Assembly: GCA_051649085.1 (NCBI GenBank)
Contig: JBOFGK010000061.1
Coordinates: 1 to 25,146 of the forward strand
Direction of reading: 5' to 3'
Source: JBOFGK01 sp051649085
GTDB lineage: Bacteria; Bacillota_I; Bacilli_A; UBA3375
Length of the DNA stretch: 25,146 nucleotides
The notes under the pieces: model-generated
Told to the model about the DNA's origin: nothing
What the model saw: only the letters and a program-made list of their open reading frames with translations
Database searches by the model: none
In this document: positions 14,999-22,527 of the stretch, in pieces
Layout of the letters: every line of letters begins with the position of its first letter
How positions within the stretch are numbered: the first letter of the stretch is position 1
Made by a program: the position numbers and the translations under genes

Positions 14999-15007
14999 AT
15001 TATATCA
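14999..15007 (-). promoter_or_regulatory. Extended -10 promoter of the cydAB-rnf operon
   Basis: On the minus strand the sequence reads TGATATAAT, a perfect extended -10, with no good -35. It is about 36 bases upstream of the cydA ATG. I do not see a recognisable Rex or Fnr site around it. Confidence 0.6.
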
Positions 15008-15057
15008 TATTGACGCTTTTTGATTTAGAAAAGTTAGTAAAATAAATATAAAAAAGC

Positions 15058-15102
15058 AAAAAAGTTTGGAAAATAGAAAAAAATTCTAAATTTCTCAAAC
15101 TT
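15058..15102 (-). terminator. Terminator of the second cydAB unit
   Basis: On the minus strand AAGTTTG (complement of 15096-15102) pairs with CAAACTT (complement of 15062-15068). The stem extends by 5 more pairs after one mismatch and is followed by a T run (complement of 15058-15063). It separates the two cydAB units. Confidence 0.65.
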
Positions 15103-15140
15103 AGTTTATAATGGATAAAAACCTTCTTTAATCTAAAAAC

Positions 15141-16175
15141 TCATTCAAGTTCGTCGTCTTGAACATCTCCCCAGAATCGATAGTATTTGTAAATTTGGTA
15201 AAAGAGGATGATTGGTAACAATATACATAAGGCTACAAACATAATTAGTAGAGCATCTTTTGAAGCGGCGGCATCGATTATTAATAAATTGCTCTTTGGA
15301 TCAGTTGTCGATAGACCAATAAATGGAAACATTGATGAAAAACCGGAAAACAGAAATAAAACAATAGTTAGTGAGGAACAAATGAATGCACGAATTGGTA
15401 AGTTTAATACGACAAATAAATTTGTAATTAACGCTAAACTAATAGTTAAAATTGGCAATAAATAAATTTTTGAAAAATCTGCATATAAACCATCGGCAAA
15501 AATATTGTATTTAGAATTTAATAGTGTTAAAACTAAAATTAATAAAATAGTTGCTATAATACTCGCCCATTTAACAAACGGAAAAAGAGGAGCAGTAATG
15601 TCTTTTGAACTATTAATCGTTAAAAACAAATAACCTTGAACGATTGCGTGTACAACGAAAAGTAAGCCCCCAGCAAGTCCTGCTGGCGAAAAGATGGCTA
15701 AAAATGAAAAGAATGAATCATTCATAATACCATTTGTTATCGGTAAGCCAGTGAATTGGTTTGTTAGGTATGTTCCAACCACCAATATCAAGACTAAACT
15801 TGCAATTGACCAAGTGTATTTCATTAGGAATTGATAGCGAACATTTGATGTTTTATAAATCAATTCAATTGAAATACCACGTAAAATTATGCAGTAGAGC
15901 AGTAAAAAAATAGGAATATAGAGTGCGGTTAACGTATTAGCATAAGCAACTGGAAAAGTTGCAAACATCCCACCAATAGCTAAAATTAACCAAACTTGGA
16001 TTCCATCCCAATGTGTTCCAATAATTGTATGAAATTTTCGAAAACGTCTTTCATCTTTCCAATAAAAGATACTAAGCATTCCAATGCCAGTACTGAAAAG
16101 TTCTTGAAAAACATAGATTGCCCAAACTAATGCGGCAACAAAAAACCAAAAATTGGCTAAAAAATTATGATCCAT
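15141..16175 (-). CDS. cydB: Cytochrome bd quinol oxidase subunit II (copy 2)
   Basis: 344 residues, with the same signatures as copy 1: LANFWFFVAALVWAIYVFQE, GTHWDGIQVWLILAIGGMFATFP and LSTTDPKSNLLIIDAA. The two CydB proteins align over their whole length; copy 2 has a few extra C-terminal residues (QDDELE). The start codon overlaps the cydA2 stop by one base. The terminator at 15058-15102 shows that this pair is a separate transcription unit from cydAB-rnf. Confidence 0.96.
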   Translation of the reverse strand: MDHNFLANFWFFVAALVWAIYVFQELFSTGIGMLSIFYWKDERRFRKFHTIIGTHWDGIQVWLILAIGGMFATFPVAYANTLTALYIPIFLLLYCIILRGISIELIYKTSNVRYQFLMKYTWSIASLVLILVVGTYLTNQFTGLPITNGIMNDSFFSFLAIFSPAGLAGGLLFVVHAIVQGYLFLTINSSKDITAPLFPFVKWASIIATILLILVLTLLNSKYNIFADGLYADFSKIYLLPILTISLALITNLFVVLNLPIRAFICSSLTIVLFLFSGFSSMFPFIGLSTTDPKSNLLIIDAAASKDALLIMFVALCILLPIILFYQIYKYYRFWGDVQDDELE

Positions 16176-17425
16176 TATTTATCTCCTTTGACATACGTAT
16201 ACTTAATGTTCAGTAAGTTTTTATCTGCTTGTTGTTTGGCTAAATAAAAGATGACAACAAATAAAATTAAATATAAACTACACGTTAAAATGATTGAAAA
16301 CCAAACAACACTAACAGGCACATGGCTGTAGGCTTGATTTGTTGGCAAAAGTCCGTAAATTGTCCATGGTTGTCGACCAGATTCGGCAATAAACCAACCG
16401 GCTAAAATTGCAATGTACGGCGTGGAAATTGTGTAAAGATAAATTTTTTGCATAAATCGTGACTCTAAATACTTATGGTGAAGTACTAACGTAAAAAACA
16501 AAAATATTATGAAAAAAGTTCCTAATGAAACCATTAGTAAAAAACTAATATTAAGTGCATTCGCTAGTGACTGGCGCATCGGTTCGGCTGCAATACCAGA
16601 ACTTTGTACAAGTTTTTCCGTTTCAGCAACATAACCAGAATAATTTCCAATGAAAATTTGAAATTTACTCGGGTTAACTTTTTGTAAAAATAGCATGAAA
16701 CGTTCCCCAGAAATTGGCATTAAAATAGCTGCAACGAGTCCAACTTTTGCAGCGGTTTTTGCAGCAAGTGCATGAATACTTTTTTCTTCATCGCAAATAT
16801 TCGCTTTCAATAAACGATATGATGTGATTGTTAAAACAAAAAACGAACCTAATAAAAAAGCGGAAATCAAAGTGTGAAATACCATTTGAAACATATATGG
16901 ATTGAGTAAAACCGCACTAATATCATTTAAAATAATTTTAGTCTTATCAGCAGTTAACGTATAACCAACGGGATGTTGCATAAATGCATTAGCTGTTATA
17001 ATCCAAAGTGAAGATGCTGAAGTTGCAAATAAGACAAGAAGCACAGTTAAGAGTCTAAACCTGGGTGAAATTTTATGACGTCTAAAAATTAAAATCCCTG
17101 TAAAAGTTGATTCTAAAAAAAGTGCAACTAATGCTTCAAGTGCTAGTGGTGTTCCGAATGTATCCCCCATAAATTTTGAAAATTCTCCCCAATTTGTTCC
17201 GAATTGAATACTCATGGCAATCCCAGTTACAATTCCAATTGCATAGATTACTATGAAAATATTGCAATAGTAATCAGCTAATTTTCGGAAACGGTCATCC
17301 TTAGTTCTAAAATGTTTAAGTTCAAAGATTGCCATTAAAAAGCTTATACCGAGCGACATTGGCACGAATAGAAAATGGAAACCAACCGTTAGGGCAAATT
17401 GAACCCTGCTTAATATTTCTAACAT
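16175..17425 (-). CDS. cydA: Cytochrome bd quinol oxidase subunit I (copy 2)
   Basis: 416 residues, exactly the same length as copy 1. Ligands are conserved: His17 (ALTVGFHFLFVP), His in MVFHTLISAFLLG (about 184), Met in FLLMVSLGTF (about 298), and the two Glu of PLALEALVALFLEST. ESGRQPWTIYGLLP is intact. It looks fully functional. Differences from copy 1 lie mostly in peripheral helices and the region around 150-180. AAAAAGGAG precedes the ATG. Upstream are an extended -10 promoter (17480-17488) and a small palindrome (17443-17459) that copy 1 lacks, so the two oxidases are probably regulated differently. Confidence 0.97.
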   Translation of the reverse strand: MLEILSRVQFALTVGFHFLFVPMSLGISFLMAIFELKHFRTKDDRFRKLADYYCNIFIVIYAIGIVTGIAMSIQFGTNWGEFSKFMGDTFGTPLALEALVALFLESTFTGILIFRRHKISPRFRLLTVLLVLFATSASSLWIITANAFMQHPVGYTLTADKTKIILNDISAVLLNPYMFQMVFHTLISAFLLGSFFVLTITSYRLLKANICDEEKSIHALAAKTAAKVGLVAAILMPISGERFMLFLQKVNPSKFQIFIGNYSGYVAETEKLVQSSGIAAEPMRQSLANALNISFLLMVSLGTFFIIFLFFTLVLHHKYLESRFMQKIYLYTISTPYIAILAGWFIAESGRQPWTIYGLLPTNQAYSHVPVSVVWFSIILTCSLYLILFVVIFYLAKQQADKNLLNIKYTYVKGDK

Positions 17426-17442
17426 AATTTACTCCTTTTTTG

Positions 17443-17459
17443 TTGCTGTTAGACAGCAA
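17443..17459 (-). promoter_or_regulatory. Palindrome in the cydAB2 leader (possible operator or RNA hairpin)
   Basis: TTGCTGT-N3-ACAGCAA is a perfect 7-bp inverted repeat located between the -10 element and the ribosome binding site of cydA2. It has no T tract on the minus strand. It could be an operator just downstream of the transcription start or a leader hairpin; I do not recognise the cognate regulator. Confidence 0.5.
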
Positions 17460-17479
17460 TTAATTATTTTCCCCACCAT

Positions 17480-17488
17480 AGTATAACA
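17480..17488 (-). promoter_or_regulatory. Extended -10 promoter of cydAB2
   Basis: On the minus strand the sequence reads TGTTATACT (TGn plus TATACT), about 55 bases upstream of the cydA2 start. No convincing -35 is present. Confidence 0.55.
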
Positions 17489-17619
17489 CATATATTTTGC
17501 TTTTATAACGAAAAATATCGTGAATAATTTGTAAAAACAGCTGTTTTATAGTTGAACATAAGGTAACTGTACGAAAAAAAACTAAAAACATGAAAAAAAG
17601 TACACAAATTAATTATAAA

Positions 17620-17628
17620 TGATATAAT
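17620..17628 (+). promoter_or_regulatory. Extended -10 promoter of rpmG
   Basis: TGATATAAT is a perfect extended -10, giving a leader of about 85 nt before the rpmG ATG at 17720. No clear -35 is seen. Confidence 0.6.
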
Positions 17629-17719
17629 AATTAATGAGTAAACGTTAAATGTTACTCGATCAAATTGAACTTTAAATATTTCGATGTATTTAATTTGAAA
17701 TAACAAAAGGAGGCATACG

Positions 17720-17872
17720 ATGGGTGAAACAATTACAATGCAATGTACGGAATGTAAAAATGAAAATTACATTTCAAAGAAGAACAAAAAAAATCACACT
17801 GAACGTTTAGAACTAAACAAATATTGTCCTAAATGTAACAAGTCAACAGCACACCGTGAGAAGAAAAAATAA
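17720..17872 (+). CDS. rpmG: 50S ribosomal protein L33
   Basis: A 50-residue basic protein, MGETITMQCTECKNENYISK and onward to THRE-type ending AHREKKK. It has two CxxC pairs (C9/C12 and C36/C39), the zinc-binding form of L33, and the typical LELNKYCPKC segment. AAAGGAGG lies 7 bases upstream of the ATG. It is a single-gene unit: its stop codon is already part of the terminator stem that follows. Confidence 0.95.
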   Translation: MGETITMQCTECKNENYISKKNKKNHTERLELNKYCPKCNKSTAHREKKK

Positions 17873-17898
17873 TAATATCTCTGGATATTATTTTTTTT
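17871..17898 (+). terminator. Terminator of rpmG
   Basis: Perfect 9-bp stem AATAATATC (17871-17879) with GATATTATT (17884-17892), loop TCTG, then a run of T to 17898. The stem overlaps the rpmG stop codon. Confidence 0.85.
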
Positions 17899-17908
17899 AA
17901 AGTGAGTT

Positions 17909-17934
17909 TATAGTAGTAAAATATACTATATAAC
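17909..17934. promoter_or_regulatory. Putative MarR operator upstream of the FNT gene
   Basis: TATAGTA (17909-17915) and TACTATA (17924-17930) form a perfect 7-bp inverted repeat. The 21 bases at 17914-17934 match 19315-19335, upstream of cmk, at 19 positions (core TAGTAAAATA then ACTATA). It overlaps a possible -10 (TATACT, 17922-17927). A MarR gene lies one gene downstream, so autoregulation is the obvious hypothesis. Confidence 0.5.
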
Positions 17935-17952
17935 TATATATTAAGGAGACAA

Positions 17953-18795
17953 GTGAAGAAAGATGTATACCTTGGAAAAGGTTTTGTAACAACAGCTGTT
18001 GAACAATCAGAATTAAAGAGTCAAATGTCGAATGAAATTACATTAAAATATTTGATGCGTGCAATGATGTCAGGGATTATTCTTGCATTTATGTACACGA
18101 TTTATTTTTCGGTAATTGCTACGTTTGATAGTATTCCTGTTGGAACAGTAACTCTAAAACCAATTGGAAGTTTTATAGCAGCAATGTTATTCGGATTTGC
18201 ATTAATATTCATTTATTTTACAAAGTCAGAATTAACGACATCCAATATGATGTATACGTCTGTCGGTAGATATTTTGGTGCAATTTCGTGGAAACAAATG
18301 TTTAAAATTTTAGGTTTCACATTTTTAGGTAACATATTAGGTGGATTGTTTATATCGTTCTTATTAGGACAAACAACAATTTTTACCTCAAGTATGCAAG
18401 AACTAATGTCATCAACAATTCAACATAAACTAGAATATTATGCAACGAGTGCTAGTGGTGGCTATGATGCTGCAAAGATACTTGATGCATTTGTTAGAGC
18501 GATTTTTTGTAATTTCTTTATAAACATAGCAATGCTTTTATGTATTTCGGGACACGTAAAAAGCGAAATTGTTAAAGTTTTAGGAATTATCTTTGCAGTG
18601 TTTATTTTCGTAACATTAGGACTTGAACACAGTGTCGCCAATTCAGTATTATTTTTAGTTGGTTTTTTCAATGGTGTAGAAATCAACGGTGTAGAAGCGT
18701 TGTTAAACATAATAGTTGCATTGATCGGAAACTTTATAGGTGGTGGACTCTTAATCGGAGCATATTATTCATTTATAAATGACGATCGAAAATAA
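17953..18795 (+). CDS. Formate/nitrite transporter (FNT) family anion channel
   Basis: A 280-residue, six-helix membrane protein of the FNT family, which moves small monovalent anions such as formate, nitrite or hydrosulfide. Family signatures are FVRAIFCNFFINIAMLL, GLEHSVANSVLF (with the central pore His) and a C-terminal GNFIGGGLLIGAYYSF. The start is GTG 17953 with AAGGAGA 3 to 4 bases upstream; the nearby ATG at 17962 is out of frame. Substrate cannot be assigned with certainty; the segment around residues 130-165 (STIQHKLEYYATSASGGYDA) is longer than I expect for FocA. It is followed 56 bases later by a MarR regulator without an intervening terminator, so they probably form an operon. 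Confidence 0.88.
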   Translation: MKKDVYLGKGFVTTAVEQSELKSQMSNEITLKYLMRAMMSGIILAFMYTIYFSVIATFDSIPVGTVTLKPIGSFIAAMLFGFALIFIYFTKSELTTSNMMYTSVGRYFGAISWKQMFKILGFTFLGNILGGLFISFLLGQTTIFTSSMQELMSSTIQHKLEYYATSASGGYDAAKILDAFVRAIFCNFFINIAMLLCISGHVKSEIVKVLGIIFAVFIFVTLGLEHSVANSVLFLVGFFNGVEINGVEALLNIIVALIGNFIGGGLLIGAYYSFINDDRK

Positions 18796-18851
18796 GTTTT
18801 TATAAAGTAAGATGAAATAACAAACTAAGTGAGATTATACAAGGAGAAAAG

Positions 18852-19256
18852 ATGGATTTACATACATTCATGAAGCTATCGCTAGTATTCAGAGAAGAAT
18901 ACAATGAGGAATTAAGAGAGACAGATATCACATACAACCAATTAATGGTTCTAAAAGAAATCAAAGATAATGACGTAAAATTTGCAAAAGTTTTACAAAA
19001 AAACCTAAGTTCAGATCGAGCTACAACTTCACAATTTGTCGCAGCACTTGAAAAAAAAGGTTACTTAACACGTGATGGAGATGATAGTGATGGACGCAAA
19101 AAAGTATTAGCATTAACAAAAAAAGGTTATGATATTTGTGAACAAATTATTGAAGTAGAAGAAGAATTACAGCGCTTAGTAACAAGAGAATTATCTAAAA
19201 AAGAAATTGAAAAATTAGATGAAATTGTTGCTAAAGCATACAACGGATTAGTTTAA
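18852..19256 (+). CDS. MarR family transcriptional regulator
   Basis: 134 residues. A central winged helix-turn-helix is visible: YNQLMVLKEIKDNDVKFAKV, then the recognition region SSDRATTSQFVAALEKKGYL, then the wing RDGDDSDGRKKVLALTKKG with the conserved D-x-R pattern. Flanking helices would form the dimer interface. It acts as a cytosolic DNA-binding regulator, usually a repressor released by a small ligand or by oxidation; this protein has one Cys, in YDICEQ. ATG 18852 has AAGGAGA just upstream. It is probably co-transcribed with the FNT gene and is the best candidate to bind the paired elements at 17909-17934 and 19313-19335. Confidence 0.9.
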   Translation: MDLHTFMKLSLVFREEYNEELRETDITYNQLMVLKEIKDNDVKFAKVLQKNLSSDRATTSQFVAALEKKGYLTRDGDDSDGRKKVLALTKKGYDICEQIIEVEEELQRLVTRELSKKEIEKLDEIVAKAYNGLV

Positions 19257-19261
19257 TTCGT

Positions 19262-19297
19262 AAAACAAGTTAGAATATTCTAACTTGTTTTTTTTTG
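19262..19297 (+). terminator. Terminator after marR-type gene
   Basis: A near-continuous palindrome AACAAGTTAGAATATT with its complement AATATTCTAACTTGTT (centre 19276/19277) is followed by a long T run ending at 19296. Confidence 0.9.
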
Positions 19298-19312
19298 AAA
19301 AATTGGACTTAT

Positions 19313-19335
19313 TATAGTAAAATAAACTATAAAAC
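19313..19335. promoter_or_regulatory. Second copy of the putative MarR operator, upstream of cmk
   Basis: TATAGT (19313-19318), 7 bases, ACTATA (19326-19331). It shares 19 of 21 bases with 17914-17934 and covers the -35 region of the cmk promoter, so binding there could repress or modulate cmk-der. Confidence 0.45.
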
Positions 19336-19357
19336 TGGAGAAATAAAGGGAATTATA

Positions 19358-19366
19358 TGTTATAAT
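19358..19366 (+). promoter_or_regulatory. Extended -10 promoter of cmk
   Basis: TGTTATAAT is a perfect extended -10, 23 bases before the cmk ATG at 19389. Transcription would start about 19373, leaving a short leader with the ATGGAG ribosome binding site. Confidence 0.6.
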
Positions 19367-19388
19367 GTATTTATTGAAATGGAGTAAA

Positions 19389-20039
19389 ATGATAATTGCA
19401 ATTGATGGACCAGCAGGTAGTGGAAAAGGGACAGTAGCTAAAATGTTAGCAGAAAAATTGAAGATAACATATTTAGATACAGGAGCTATGTACCGTGCTG
19501 TTGCTTTTGTGATGTGCAAAGCAAATTTAACTACACTTGAAAATCAAGACAAACAGGCGTTTTTAGAAAGTATTGAAATTGAATTTGACGAAGATAAAAT
19601 TTTTGTAAATGGTGAAGATGCAACACATGCAATTCGTGAACCACAAATTTTACCTATTTTGTCAAAAATCACAGCAGATCCAATTGTTAGAGATTTTTTA
19701 GTGAAAGTACAAAGAGCGATTGGTCAAAAGCAATCAATGGTTATTGAAGGCAGAGATATTGGTAGTGTCGTGTTTCCGGATGCTGATGTAAAAATCTATT
19801 TAGACGCATCGGTTGATGTTAGAACAAAACGACGATTTGAACAAAATCAAGCAATGAATATTACTGTATCACTTGAAGAAATTAAAGCTAGTATTGAAAA
19901 ACGTGATTTCGATGATATGAATCGTGAGGTTGGCCCCCTAATTCGTGTACCTGATGCTATTTATATGCTAACTGATAATCAAACACCAGAAGAAACAATT
20001 GAAGAAATGCTAAAATGCATTCGAAAAGAGGAAAAATAA
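19389..20039 (+). CDS. cmk: Cytidylate kinase
   Basis: A 216-residue kinase that phosphorylates CMP and dCMP with ATP. The P-loop GPAGSGKGT is at residues 7-15; DTGAMYRA follows; VIEGRDIGSVVFPDADVKIY and RTKRR are family motifs. I chose ATG 19389 (GGAG at 19381-19384), since an upstream in-frame ATG at 19365 lies inside the -10 element. The stop shares one base with the der start (TAATG). In many Firmicutes an rpsA-like gene sits between cmk and der; here they are directly joined. Confidence 0.95.
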   Translation: MIIAIDGPAGSGKGTVAKMLAEKLKITYLDTGAMYRAVAFVMCKANLTTLENQDKQAFLESIEIEFDEDKIFVNGEDATHAIREPQILPILSKITADPIVRDFLVKVQRAIGQKQSMVIEGRDIGSVVFPDADVKIYLDASVDVRTKRRFEQNQAMNITVSLEEIKASIEKRDFDDMNREVGPLIRVPDAIYMLTDNQTPEETIEEMLKCIRKEEK

Positions 20040-21385
20040 TGAGTTTTACAGTCGCAGTTATTGGAAGACCAAATGTTGGAAAATCAACTTTTTTCAACCG
20101 GATTACAGAATCAAGAAAAGCAATCGTGGAGAATATGCCAGGAGTTACAAGAGATCGTTTATACGAAAAAGTAACGTACCATAATAAGTCATTTAGATTA
20201 ATTGATACAGGAGGAATTACTTTAGAAAATGCTGATTTTAATAGCGAAATTAAAATGCAAGCTGAGATTGCGATTGATGAAAGTGATTTGATTGTCTTTT
20301 TAGTTGATGTTAAAAGTGGAGTAACTAAAGATGATGAAATGATTGCAACCTTATTAAGACGTGCAAATAAAGAAGTAATAGTTGTAATTAATAAAGTTGA
20401 TAATCAACAACTGATTAATGATACGTATGAATTTTATACGCTGGGATTTGAGCATTATGTCAATATATCTTCTGTTCACGGAAGTGGTATTTACGATGTA
20501 CTAGAATTAATCGAACCACATATTGAAGCAGAAGTTGAAGTTGAAAGTGATTTAATCCACTTTTCTTTAATTGGTCGTCCTAACGTTGGAAAATCATCAC
20601 TCTTTAACACAATTATTAATGATGAACGTTCAATTGTTTCAGATATCGAAGGAACAACACGAGATGCAATTGATACAGAATACGAATATGATGAAGTGAA
20701 GTATAAAATTATTGATACAGCCGGAATTAAAAAACGTGGTAAAGTCTATGAAAGTGTTGATAAATACAGTGTGCTTAGATCTTTAAAAGCAATTGAAAAA
20801 AGTGATATTGTCTTATGGGTAGTCGATGCTGAACGTGGGCTTGTTGAACAAGATAAAAAAGTTTTAGGTTATGCTCTTGATGAGATGAAACCGATTATTA
20901 TTATTATTAATAAATGGGATTTAATTGAAAAAGAAACGAATACACAGAAAATGTATGAGGAAGAATTAAAAGCAAAAATGCCATTTATTGCTGATTCACC
21001 AATGGTCTTTTTATCTGCGAAAACCGGTAAAGGAGTTATGAAGGTTTTTCCAATCATTAACGATTTATTCGAAAAATATACTAGGAAAATTCCGACAGCT
21101 AAACTTAATGCTGTTTTAAATGAAGCTGTTATGTCAAAAACACCACCATCATATCATAAACGTCCAGTTAAGTTTTATTATGTAACTCAAACGGGAAGTA
21201 AGCCACCGAAATTCTTATTCTTTGTAAATAATACAGAAATCGTCCATTTTTCGTACAAGCGTTATTTAGAAAATTACTTTAAAAAAGCCTTTGGATTACA
21301 CGGAATTAAACTTTCGTTTATGTTTAGAAATAAAAATGAAGAAGAAAATTATCAATCTTCGGATCAAAAAAAGAAAAACAATTAA
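20039..21385 (+). CDS. der: Ribosome biogenesis GTPase Der (EngA)
   Basis: 448 residues with two tandem GTPase domains and a C-terminal KH-like domain, the unique Der architecture. G domain 1: GRPNVGKS (9-16), DTGG (56-59), NKVD (118-121). G domain 2: GRPNVGKS (179-186), DTAG (226-229), NKWD (291-294). The C-terminal part (about 350-430, TPPSYHKRPVKFYYVTQTG) matches the KH-like domain that contacts the 50S subunit. Der is needed for late 50S maturation. Translation is coupled to cmk by a one-base overlap; GAGG at 20028-20031 serves as the ribosome binding site. Confidence 0.96.
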   Translation: MSFTVAVIGRPNVGKSTFFNRITESRKAIVENMPGVTRDRLYEKVTYHNKSFRLIDTGGITLENADFNSEIKMQAEIAIDESDLIVFLVDVKSGVTKDDEMIATLLRRANKEVIVVINKVDNQQLINDTYEFYTLGFEHYVNISSVHGSGIYDVLELIEPHIEAEVEVESDLIHFSLIGRPNVGKSSLFNTIINDERSIVSDIEGTTRDAIDTEYEYDEVKYKIIDTAGIKKRGKVYESVDKYSVLRSLKAIEKSDIVLWVVDAERGLVEQDKKVLGYALDEMKPIIIIINKWDLIEKETNTQKMYEEELKAKMPFIADSPMVFLSAKTGKGVMKVFPIINDLFEKYTRKIPTAKLNAVLNEAVMSKTPPSYHKRPVKFYYVTQTGSKPPKFLFFVNNTEIVHFSYKRYLENYFKKAFGLHGIKLSFMFRNKNEEENYQSSDQKKKNN

Positions 21386-21437
21386 TGAATTAACTTCATT
21401 TAATATAAAGAAAATATATAATATATTAGGAGAAATT

Positions 21438-21965
21438 ATGGAAAAACAACCAGTTGCAACAATTAAATTTAAAAATTTCGGAACACTTAAAGTCGAATTA
21501 TATTTAGATACACCAAATTCAACTAACAATTTTATTGCTTTAGCTAAAAGTGGATTTTACGACGGGTTAACAATTCATCGAATTCAAAAAAACTTTGTTT
21601 TACAAGGTGGTTGTCCGTTGGGAACCGGAACGGGTGGACCTGGGTATACAATCGATGGGGAATTTCCAAGTAACGGTTTTGAGAATCCGCATACCCACAC
21701 TAAAGGAACAATCGCTTGGGCACGCTCAATGGCAAGGAATTCTGCGGGTAGTCAGTTTTATATTACTTTAACTGATACACCATTTTTAGATGAAGATTAT
21801 GCAATTTTTGGTCAAACAATTGAAGGATTGGAATTACTTGAAAAATTTAATGAAATTGGAACAAACAATGGAACACCAACAGAAACTGTAATTATTGAAA
21901 CAATTGAAATAGAAACTTTTGGACAAGAGTTTCCTGAGCCGATAAAAATTTCTAAAAATGCTTAA
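21438..21965 (+). CDS. Peptidyl-prolyl cis-trans isomerase, cyclophilin type
   Basis: 175 residues from ATG 21438 (AGGAGA at 21428-21433); the frame is open further upstream but has no ribosome binding site there. Cyclophilin motifs: FYDGLTIHRIQKNFVLQGGC (with the catalytic Arg), GTIAWARSMARNSAGSQFYI (the M-A-R-x-x-N-S-x-x-SQFYI block) and IFGQTIEGLELLEKF. There is no signal peptide, so it is a cytosolic protein-folding isomerase. It follows der by 52 bases; a TATAAT-like hexamer at 21417-21422 may give it its own promoter. Confidence 0.94.
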   Translation: MEKQPVATIKFKNFGTLKVELYLDTPNSTNNFIALAKSGFYDGLTIHRIQKNFVLQGGCPLGTGTGGPGYTIDGEFPSNGFENPHTHTKGTIAWARSMARNSAGSQFYITLTDTPFLDEDYAIFGQTIEGLELLEKFNEIGTNNGTPTETVIIETIEIETFGQEFPEPIKISKNA

Positions 21966-21976
21966 GCAACTTTGGT

Positions 21977-22044
21977 AAGTGTATAAAATAAATTTGAAGT
22001 TAACATTTTTTGTAATGTTAATTTCATTTATATTAGTAACACTT
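21977..22044. repeat. Long imperfect inverted repeat after the cyclophilin gene
   Basis: Nested arms: AAGTGT (21977-21982) with ACACTT (22039-22044), and GAAGTTAACATT (21996-22007) with AATGTTAATTTC (22014-22025, one G-T pair). The AT-rich segments between these arms are also largely complementary. The T run after the inner stem is weak (ATTTATATT), so it may be a poor terminator or another type of element. Confidence 0.5.
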
Positions 22045-22166
22045 GAAATGTTCATTCCAATCGGAATTTGGTATATATAAAATGAGGTTATATTTGCTAA
22101 AGACAGTATGGTATATATAATTATTGGTAGTTATTTAAAATAATGACTTGTTTGGAGGGGAAAGTA

Positions 22167-22526
22167 ATGGTGCATTTTGAAAAAATTGAACAATATTTAA
22201 TGAAGCTTACATATGTGACACTCGATTTTCCTTTTGATGAAACAACTAGAGTATATAAAGTAGCTGGTAAAATGGTTGCAATTATTGGGAGTGAAAAAAC
22301 TTCGATTAGTTTAAAAAATCATCCAGATGAAAATCAAGCTTTACGACTGATGTTTGAAGGGATAATCCCAGGTTATCATCTGAATAAAGAACATTGGAAT
22401 ACGGTGATGTTTGATTCAGATGTACCGACAGAATTGTTTTTTGAGTTAATTGATAAATCATATGAAATTATTTATGCAAAACTGACAAAAAAAGAAAAAG
22501 CAAAGCTGATAGAAAGGAAGAAGTAA
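22167..22526 (+). CDS. MmcQ/YjbR family protein
   Basis: 119 residues from ATG 22167 (GGAGGGG at 22154-22160). Family features are the central beta region VYKVAGKMVAIIG with SISLKNHPDE, a PGYHLNKEHWNTVMFD block and the C-terminal helix with ELIDKSYEIIYAKLTKK. YjbR/MmcQ proteins have a double-wing DNA-binding-like fold; function is poorly known. The gene lies one base before the membrane protein that follows, so both are co-translated. The upstream in-frame ATG at 22143 precedes the ribosome binding site and is rejected. Confidence 0.82.
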   Translation: MVHFEKIEQYLMKLTYVTLDFPFDETTRVYKVAGKMVAIIGSEKTSISLKNHPDENQALRLMFEGIIPGYHLNKEHWNTVMFDSDVPTELFFELIDKSYEIIYAKLTKKEKAKLIERKK

Positions 22527-22527
22527 A

